From contig JAITPH010000105.1 in the NCBI GenBank assembly GCA_031289515.1, forward strand, positions 1 through 5,050: 5,050 nucleotides of DNA, in the 5' to 3' direction. Below, in pieces: positions 1 to 5,050 of the stretch (the first letter of the stretch is position 1; every line of letters begins with the position of its first letter). Under the pieces are notes generated by a model, which saw nothing but the letters and a program-made list of their open reading frames with translations, ran no database searches and had not been told where the DNA came from. The stretch comes from Tannerella sp. Lineage in GTDB: Bacteria; Bacteroidota; Bacteroidia; Bacteroidales; Tannerellaceae. The position numbers and the translations under genes were made by a program.

Positions 1-1166
1 AGAAAACCGGACGTCAGGTGGTTATATTAATAGATGAATACGACTCCCCGATATTGGAGACTATGGGAACTGCGGAATTGCCTGCAATTCAAAAGTTCCT
101 TCAAGTTTTCTATAAACAAATGAAAGTCAATGATGAACACATAAGGCTAATCTTCATTACAGGCGTTACGAAAGTAGCTAAACTGTCTATATTCTCGACC
201 CTGAACAATCCGCGGGATATTACGATGGCAGACGAGTATTGTGCGCTATGCGGATTGACACAGGAAGAACTTGAGAGCTATTTTTCGGAATATATCGACG
301 ATTTGAAAGAACGTGCAGGCTTGACGCGCGAAGAATTGCTGTCGGCTATCAAATCGTGGTATGACGGCTATTCGTGGGATGGACAGACGCGAGTCTACAA
401 TCCGTTTTCGACTTTGTTGCTTTTTGTTGAAAAAATTTTTACGAATTATTGGTTTGCCACCGGCACGCCTACGTTTTTGATAGAACAACTCAGACAGGGC
501 TATGATATTCAATTGGTTCTTGAGCCGTTTGCGGCAAATGCAATAATTTTCGACAGCTTCAACCCGAACAATATCAATAATATATCCCTGCTTTTTCAGG
601 CGGGTTATCTGACTGTAAAGGAGAGGTTGAAAACTGTTTCGGGCCCAAAATATACGCTTGCCGTGCCTAATAATGAAGTGCGCCAATCCATGATTGAATA
701 CCTGTTTAGCGATTACAGCAAGCGTGATCTGATGGAGGTTTCCAATCTTACGCAGAGCATGACGGAGCAGATTAATACGCGCGATTCGGAAGGTTTTGCC
801 CGCAATATAGGCGTTATGATGGCAAAGATACCGTTTAATCTGACAATTGAGAATGAAAAGTATTATCATTCGCTGTTTCTTGCATGGATGTATGCGCTCG
901 GATTCAGGGTCGACGGCGAAATAATGACAAACATAGGGCGCATCGACGCGGTAATGGAACAGACGGACGTCATCGTCGTCACGGAATTGAAATACCATGC
1001 AAGAAAGAAGATGGAAACACTTCTTAACGAGGCTATGCGACAGATACGGGACAGACAATATTACGAGAAATATTTGGACAGAGGCAAGCCTGTTTTATTA
1101 ATGGGTTTGGCTTTTTCCGGCAAGAAGGTCGGCTGCCGGATGGAAGAATTGAAAAAACCGATCTGA
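1..1166 (+). CDS. AAA-ATPase-like protein with C-terminal PD-(D/E)XK nuclease domain (DUF1703 type), 5' partial
   Basis: The reading frame is open to the left edge (codons from base 3 read KTGRQ before the GTG at 18), so the true start and the Walker A loop lie outside the window. Residues are counted from that GTG. Residues 2-9 (VILIDEYD) form the Walker B motif. Residues 46-64 (FITGVTK...LSIFSTLNN) match the sensor region typical of the AAA-ATPase-like family, followed by WYDGYSW at 114-120 and VYNPFS. The C-terminal domain has the PD-(D/E)XK pattern: D310 in GRID, then E323 and K325 in ELK, so the nuclease triad appears intact. From family knowledge, full-length members are roughly 500-550 residues, so about a quarter is missing. 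Such genes are multicopy in many Bacteroidetes and their function is poorly established; a role in DNA processing or defence is only inference. Codons look more AT-rich than in the downstream genes. The family call is firm, the biological role is not. Confidence 0.93.
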   Translation, partial: KTGRQVVILIDEYDSPILETMGTAELPAIQKFLQVFYKQMKVNDEHIRLIFITGVTKVAKLSIFSTLNNPRDITMADEYCALCGLTQEELESYFSEYIDDLKERAGLTREELLSAIKSWYDGYSWDGQTRVYNPFSTLLLFVEKIFTNYWFATGTPTFLIEQLRQGYDIQLVLEPFAANAIIFDSFNPNNINNISLLFQAGYLTVKERLKTVSGPKYTLAVPNNEVRQSMIEYLFSDYSKRDLMEVSNLTQSMTEQINTRDSEGFARNIGVMMAKIPFNLTIENEKYYHSLFLAWMYALGFRVDGEIMTNIGRIDAVMEQTDVIVVTELKYHARKKMETLLNEAMRQIRDRQYYEKYLDRGKPVLLMGLAFSGKKVGCRMEELKKPI

Positions 1167-1175
1167 GTATACATC

Positions 1176-1195
1176 AAAAAAAAATATTACCTTTG
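1176..1195 (+). promoter_or_regulatory. Bacteroidetes-type promoter for the lipoprotein gene
   Basis: TACCTTTG at 1188-1195 matches the Bacteroidetes -7 consensus TAnnTTTG, recognised by the primary sigma factor (sigma-ABfr type). It sits about 30 bases before the ATG at 1225, which predicts a short leader starting near 1200. No clear TTTG/TTG -33 box lies at the usual distance. Instead a run of nine A residues occupies 1176-1184, just upstream of the core. It probably drives the lipoprotein gene and, by read-through, the acyl-CoA synthetase gene. The core match is seen in the sequence; its activity is inferred. Confidence 0.65.
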
Positions 1196-1224
1196 CGGCT
1201 GTTTTATTCTAAAAATTTTAAATC

Positions 1225-3885
1225 ATGACAAGAAAACCGTTTTATGCCTTTGTTTCTGCAATGCTTTTGCTTGCAGGATGTTCGTACAATAATCACTTCA
1301 TTGCCGATAAGGATTACAGAGTGAACGTGGAACAAACGTTTGAATCTAAAAAACTTTTATTCGGCGATGCTTCTCTGTTTCCCGATTTCGACAAGGAGAC
1401 GACGCTCCGCGAACAGGAAGCGATGAAATTTCTCTACGCATACATGCCTGTCGGAGACATCACCGATTACGACGTCGATTTCTACCTGAAAAACGTGCGG
1501 TCGTCATTCGAATCGCAACAGTACATGCCTTGGGGTAAGGATATTCCGGAAAAGATATTCCGGCATTTCGTACTTCCGGTGCGGGTAAACAACGAAAATC
1601 TGGACGAAAGCCGGATGATATTCTACGAAGAACTCAAAGACAGGGTCAAAGGAATGACGCTATCCGACGCCGCACTCGAAGTAAATCACTGGTGTCACGA
1701 AAAAGTCGTTTATACGCCTTCGGATTCACGTACAAGTTCGCCGCTCGCATCGGTCAAGACGGCTTACGGACGATGCGGCGAGGAATCGACCTTTGCCGTA
1801 GCCGCCCTGCGTTCGGTGGGAATCCCCGCCCGCCAGGTCTACACCCCGCGATGGGCGCATACCGACGACAATCACGCATGGGTAGAGGTCTATGTCGACG
1901 GCAAATGGTATTTCATGGGAGCCTGCGAGCCGGAACCGGTACTCAACCTGGGCTGGTTTAATGCTCCGGCTTCACGCGGAATGCTGATGCACACGAAAGT
2001 ATTCGGCTATTACGACGGACCGGAAGAAATAATGGAGCAAACGGCGTGTTACACAGAGATAAACGTCATAGACAACTATGCGCCGACGGCAAAAACCGTA
2101 GTAACGGTCAAAAACTCCGCCGACGAAACGGTCGAAGGTGCAACCGTCGAATTTAAACTGTATAATTACGCGGAATTTTATTCGGTTGCCCGCAAAACGA
2201 CGGATAAAAACGGTTGCTGCTCGCTTTCGGCAGGCAAGGGCGACATGCTGATATGGGCGACAAAAGACGGTCGCTTCGGTTACAGCAAGCTGTCGTTCGG
2301 CAAAACGGACAGCCTGACAATCGTTTTAGACAAGGCTCCGGGCTATACGGCAACGGTGGAATTGGACATCGTACCGCCTCCGGAAGGAAACATACCGGTC
2401 GAAGTATCCGCCGAACAAAGGAAGGAAAACGAGCTTAGGACGAGCAGGGAAGATTCTATCCGAAACGTATATGTAGAAACGTTTTACACGGAAGAAAAAA
2501 CCAATGAAGCGGCAAAAAAATACGGACCGGAAGCGGCAGAATTTCTTGTAAAAAGCAGAGGCAACTATTCGGAAATAGAACGGTTTCTTCAGGAAACGCC
2601 CGACAGCATGAAGATTAAGGCAATCAGCCTGCTGAAAACCGTATCCGGCAAAGACTTGCGCGACACAAAAGCCGAAACATTAATAGACCATCTTCAGAAT
2701 ACTCCCGATATTGCGGGAAACGATTCCGAACTTTTATTCGTCAGAAACGTGCTGAATCCGCGCGTGTCGAACGAACTTTTGACGCCTTACAGAAAGTTTT
2801 TCACCGAAAACATGGGCGAATCCTTCATCGGAGCAGTGCGTAAAGAGCCTCAACAATTAGTAGAATGGGTCGGCAAATACATCCGTGTACGCGACGACCT
2901 GAATCCTCAAAACATACCGATAATGCCGACAGGCGTATGGAAAGCGCGAATGGGCGACAGTCATTCGAGAGACGTCTTTTTCGTCTCGATGGCGCGCAGC
3001 GCCGGCATACCGGCGAGAATCGAAAGAGTGACCGGCAAAGTACAGTTTTACGACAAAAAATGGACAGACGTAAATTTCGACGCAGCCGAACAGACAAATG
3101 CCAATCAGGGATTTATAGAAATAGCGTATAAACCGTCAAAAACGGCGGATTATCCCAAGTATCGCAGTCATTTCACCATTGCACGGCTACTTCCGGACGC
3201 GCGATTGCAGACGCTTGGATACTACACCGGAGGTAACGAGGATATGGGAGGCGACGGCTCGCAGGGCGGAATATTTCGGAAACCGGGGGCTTTAGACGAA
3301 GGCGCTTACATACTCGTCACCGGGACACGGATGGCAAGCGGCAAGATACTGACGAGAATCACGTTTTTCGCGGTAAACAAAGATGAAACGACGCCGGTAG
3401 AATTTGTTATGCGCGAAGATATTGACGATATACGTGTCATAGGCAGCATCGACGCCGAAGCGAAATATGCAAAAGCCGACGGCGGCGACGAAACGAGTAT
3501 CCTCAACACGACAGGACGCGGATATTTCATCGTAGGCATTCTCGGAGCGCGTCAGGAGCCGACAAATCACGCATTGCGGGACATCGAACGCCTGAAAGCC
3601 GGTTTCGAGAATTGGAATCGCAGCATCATATTACTTTTCAAAAACGACCGGCAACTGCAGCTATTCGACAAAAACGAGTTCGCCAACCTGCCTGCAACAG
3701 TCGTTTATGGCATCGATAACGACGACAGAATAGCAAAAATGATTGCAGAAGCCACAAAACTGACCGATAAAGAGGCATTGCCGATCTTTGTCATAGCCGA
3801 TACGTTCGGCAGGGTTATTTTTGTCTCGCAAGGTTATACCATAGGTCTGGGCGAGCAAATGATGAAAGTGATAAACAAACTATAA
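1225..3885 (+). CDS. Multidomain transglutaminase-like lipoprotein
   Basis: A complete 886-residue envelope protein. Residues 1-19 are a lipoprotein signal with basic R3 K4, a hydrophobic stretch and lipobox L16-A-G-C19, which also fixes the ATG start. The residues after Cys (SYNNH) lack the acidic run typical of Bacteroidetes surface-export signals, so a periplasm-facing anchor is more likely (inference). About 145-240 is a transglutaminase/cysteine-protease core: C184 in YGRCGEES, GIPAR at 199-203, H217 in NHAWVEV, then GACEPEP at 232-238. About 285-370 looks like an Ig-like or carboxypeptidase-regulatory beta sandwich. About 390-530 is charged and probably helical. About 541-620 resembles a second transglutaminase core with S579 in the Cys position. 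About 760-886 resembles a thioredoxin fold without CXXC. The leader has no Shine-Dalgarno sequence, only AT-rich bases, as is usual in Bacteroidetes. The substrate is unknown; peptidase or amidase activity on peptides or cell wall is possible. The first domain is well supported; the last two assignments are inference from motif patterns. Confidence 0.93.
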   Translation: MTRKPFYAFVSAMLLLAGCSYNNHFIADKDYRVNVEQTFESKKLLFGDASLFPDFDKETTLREQEAMKFLYAYMPVGDITDYDVDFYLKNVRSSFESQQYMPWGKDIPEKIFRHFVLPVRVNNENLDESRMIFYEELKDRVKGMTLSDAALEVNHWCHEKVVYTPSDSRTSSPLASVKTAYGRCGEESTFAVAALRSVGIPARQVYTPRWAHTDDNHAWVEVYVDGKWYFMGACEPEPVLNLGWFNAPASRGMLMHTKVFGYYDGPEEIMEQTACYTEINVIDNYAPTAKTVVTVKNSADETVEGATVEFKLYNYAEFYSVARKTTDKNGCCSLSAGKGDMLIWATKDGRFGYSKLSFGKTDSLTIVLDKAPGYTATVELDIVPPPEGNIPVEVSAEQRKENELRTSREDSIRNVYVETFYTEEKTNEAAKKYGPEAAEFLVKSRGNYSEIERFLQETPDSMKIKAISLLKTVSGKDLRDTKAETLIDHLQNTPDIAGNDSELLFVRNVLNPRVSNELLTPYRKFFTENMGESFIGAVRKEPQQLVEWVGKYIRVRDDLNPQNIPIMPTGVWKARMGDSHSRDVFFVSMARSAGIPARIERVTGKVQFYDKKWTDVNFDAAEQTNANQGFIEIAYKPSKTADYPKYRSHFTIARLLPDARLQTLGYYTGGNEDMGGDGSQGGIFRKPGALDEGAYILVTGTRMASGKILTRITFFAVNKDETTPVEFVMREDIDDIRVIGSIDAEAKYAKADGGDETSILNTTGRGYFIVGILGARQEPTNHALRDIERLKAGFENWNRSIILLFKNDRQLQLFDKNEFANLPATVVYGIDNDDRIAKMIAEATKLTDKEALPIFVIADTFGRVIFVSQGYTIGLGEQMMKVINKL

Positions 3886-3888
3886 AAC

Positions 3889-3892
3889 AGGA
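3889..3892 (+). promoter_or_regulatory. Weak ribosome binding site of the acyl-CoA synthetase gene
   Basis: AGGA lies five bases before the ATG at 3898, within the 12-bp gap after the lipoprotein stop codon. It supports this ATG as the start and fits translation within a shared transcript. The match is short, so confidence is moderate. Confidence 0.45.
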
Positions 3893-3897
3893 AAACA

Positions 3898-5050
3898 ATG
3901 TCGTACAACAACTCTCACTTTGCCGAATTGATATACAGTCAGGCAGAGAAATACGGTCAGCGCGCCGAACTGATGCACCGTGACAGCAAAAGCGGAAAAT
4001 GGATAAGCGTATCGTGGTCGAAATTTGCCGAAAAAGTGCGCCTGACATCGCAGGCATTGACGGAATTTGGTATCAACGTTCAGGAGAATATAGGAATATA
4101 TTCGCAGAACATGCCTCAATGTTTTTATACGACTTTCGGGGCTTTCGGCGTCCGTGCCGTCGAGATTCCGATGTACGCCACAAACTCGCCCGAACAGATA
4201 AAATATATCATCAACGAAGCAAATATCCGGTTGCTGTTTGTGGGCGAGCAACTGCAATACAACAACGCTTTCAAGGTACAAAAGGAATTGGGCGGACTTT
4301 TGAAGCAATTGATAATATTCGACAATCGGGTAGTCCGCCATCCGGACGACAAGTCGTCGCTGTATTTTGACGAATTTATCCGTCTGGGCGACAACGCGCA
4401 AGCCGAAACCACCGCGACAATACGCCGTAATGAAGCTCAAAAAACGGACGTCGCCATGATTTTATATACATCCGGCACAACCGGCGAGCCTAAAGGCGCG
4501 GTACTGATACACTCCAATCTGACGGATATAATGCGGATACACGACATACGTCTGCCGGTACTCAACGACGACGACGTATCGATGAGTTTTCTGCCTCTGA
4601 CGCATGTATTCGAGAAAGGCTGGTCGTTTGTATGCCTGTCTAAAGGGATAAAAATCGCGATAAACCACGACCCGAAACTGATACCGCAGACATTGCTCGA
4701 AATACGTCCTACCGTGATGTGCAACGTGCCGCGTTTCTGGGAGAAAGTCTTTATGCGAGTGCAGGAAAAAATAGCCAATATGCCGTATCCGCTTCAGAAA
4801 ATCTTCCGACAGGCTATTAAAACAGGCAATTATTATAACCTCGAATATAAGAATAAAGGTTTGAAAGCGCCTGTATGGCTTGCTTTTAAGTTCTATCTTT
4901 ACGACAAGACGGTTTTTAATCGCCTGAAGAAATTAGCCGGACTTGACCGCGGCAGGGCGTTCCCGATAGCAGGCGCGCTTTTGGCCGATAATATAACGGA
5001 GTTCCTGATATCGGTGAATATTCCGGTAGTATACGGTTACGGACTGACTG
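3898..5050 (+). CDS. Long-chain fatty acid--CoA ligase (AMP-binding, FadD15-like), 3' partial
   Basis: The frame stays open from ATG 3898 to the right edge and gives 384 complete residues, perhaps 60-65% of a family member of about 600 residues. This adenylate-forming enzyme activates a fatty acid with ATP to an acyl-AMP and transfers it to coenzyme A, in the cytoplasm or at the inner membrane. Visible motifs are the phosphate-binding loop YTSGTTGEPKG at 190-200, FLPLTHVFEKGW at 231-242, VPRFWEKV at 277-284, and the adenylate-binding YGYGLT at 379-384, cut by the window end. The VPRFWEKV segment and the following insertion with KTGNYY are typical of the bacterial FadD15 / eukaryote-like long-chain group rather than short-chain acetyl-CoA synthetases. 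The C-terminal hinge and catalytic lysine are outside the window. The start follows the lipoprotein stop by 12 bp with a weak AGGA before it, so the two genes are probably co-transcribed. The family call is firm; chain-length preference cannot be read. Confidence 0.95.
   Translation, partial: MSYNNSHFAELIYSQAEKYGQRAELMHRDSKSGKWISVSWSKFAEKVRLTSQALTEFGINVQENIGIYSQNMPQCFYTTFGAFGVRAVEIPMYATNSPEQIKYIINEANIRLLFVGEQLQYNNAFKVQKELGGLLKQLIIFDNRVVRHPDDKSSLYFDEFIRLGDNAQAETTATIRRNEAQKTDVAMILYTSGTTGEPKGAVLIHSNLTDIMRIHDIRLPVLNDDDVSMSFLPLTHVFEKGWSFVCLSKGIKIAINHDPKLIPQTLLEIRPTVMCNVPRFWEKVFMRVQEKIANMPYPLQKIFRQAIKTGNYYNLEYKNKGLKAPVWLAFKFYLYDKTVFNRLKKLAGLDRGRAFPIAGALLADNITEFLISVNIPVVYGYGLT

Noticed and set aside
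18..20. GTG as the real start of the AAA-ATPase-like gene
   Set aside because: The frame continues to the left edge and the protein would begin at Walker B without a Walker A, so the start must be upstream of the window.
246..1058. A 270-codon open frame on the minus strand
   Set aside because: It lies wholly antisense to the well-recognised AAA-ATPase/nuclease gene, and its translation has no recognisable domain and an odd Cys/His/Arg-rich composition.
1205..1224. AT-rich AAAATTTT palindrome as a terminator of the AAA-ATPase-like gene
   Set aside because: It has no GC stem and lies downstream of the predicted promoter core, in the leader of the next gene.
3000..3015. A perfect 6-bp inverted repeat (CGCCGG/CCGGCG) with a 4-base loop, as a possible terminator or site
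   Set aside because: It lies inside the lipoprotein coding sequence, encodes the conserved AGIPA segment and is not followed by a T-run, so coding constraint explains it.
3880..4440. A 186-codon open frame on the minus strand
   Set aside because: It is antisense to the acyl-CoA synthetase, whose plus-strand frame is uninterrupted and full of family motifs.

Overview
This window looks like ordinary chromosomal sequence from a member of the Bacteroidetes, most likely Bacteroidales. The clues are a TAnnTTTG-type promoter core, starts with weak or no Shine-Dalgarno sequence, a DUF1703-type AAA-ATPase/nuclease-fold gene of a kind very common in this group, and a large lipoprotein carrying the transglutaminase signature GACEPEP. 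Base composition is intermediate. By eye the first gene is more AT-rich than the two that follow.

Layout: all three genes lie on the plus strand and fill almost the whole window. Positions 1-1166 hold the 3' part of an AAA-ATPase-like gene with a C-terminal PD-(D/E)XK nuclease-like domain; its N-terminus and Walker A are off the left edge. A 58-bp gap (1167-1224) carries an A-tract and a promoter core. Positions 1225-3885 encode a complete 886-residue lipoprotein. It has an N-terminal transglutaminase-like domain with visible Cys and His, an Ig-like beta domain, a helical linker, a second region resembling a transglutaminase core whose Cys has become Ser, and a C-terminal thioredoxin-like region without a CXXC motif. 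After only 12 bp, positions 3898-5050 encode the first 384 residues of a long-chain acyl-CoA synthetase, which runs off the right edge.

Working together: the lipoprotein and the acyl-CoA synthetase are probably one transcription unit starting from the promoter in the 1167-1224 gap. No biochemical link between a cell-envelope lipoprotein and a cytoplasmic fatty acid activating enzyme can be read from the sequence. The AAA gene is probably transcribed separately.

I see no CRISPR array, tRNA, rRNA, insertion sequence or phage gene here. The most noteworthy object is the lipoprotein, which combines one apparently active enzyme domain with two domains that look catalytically dead.
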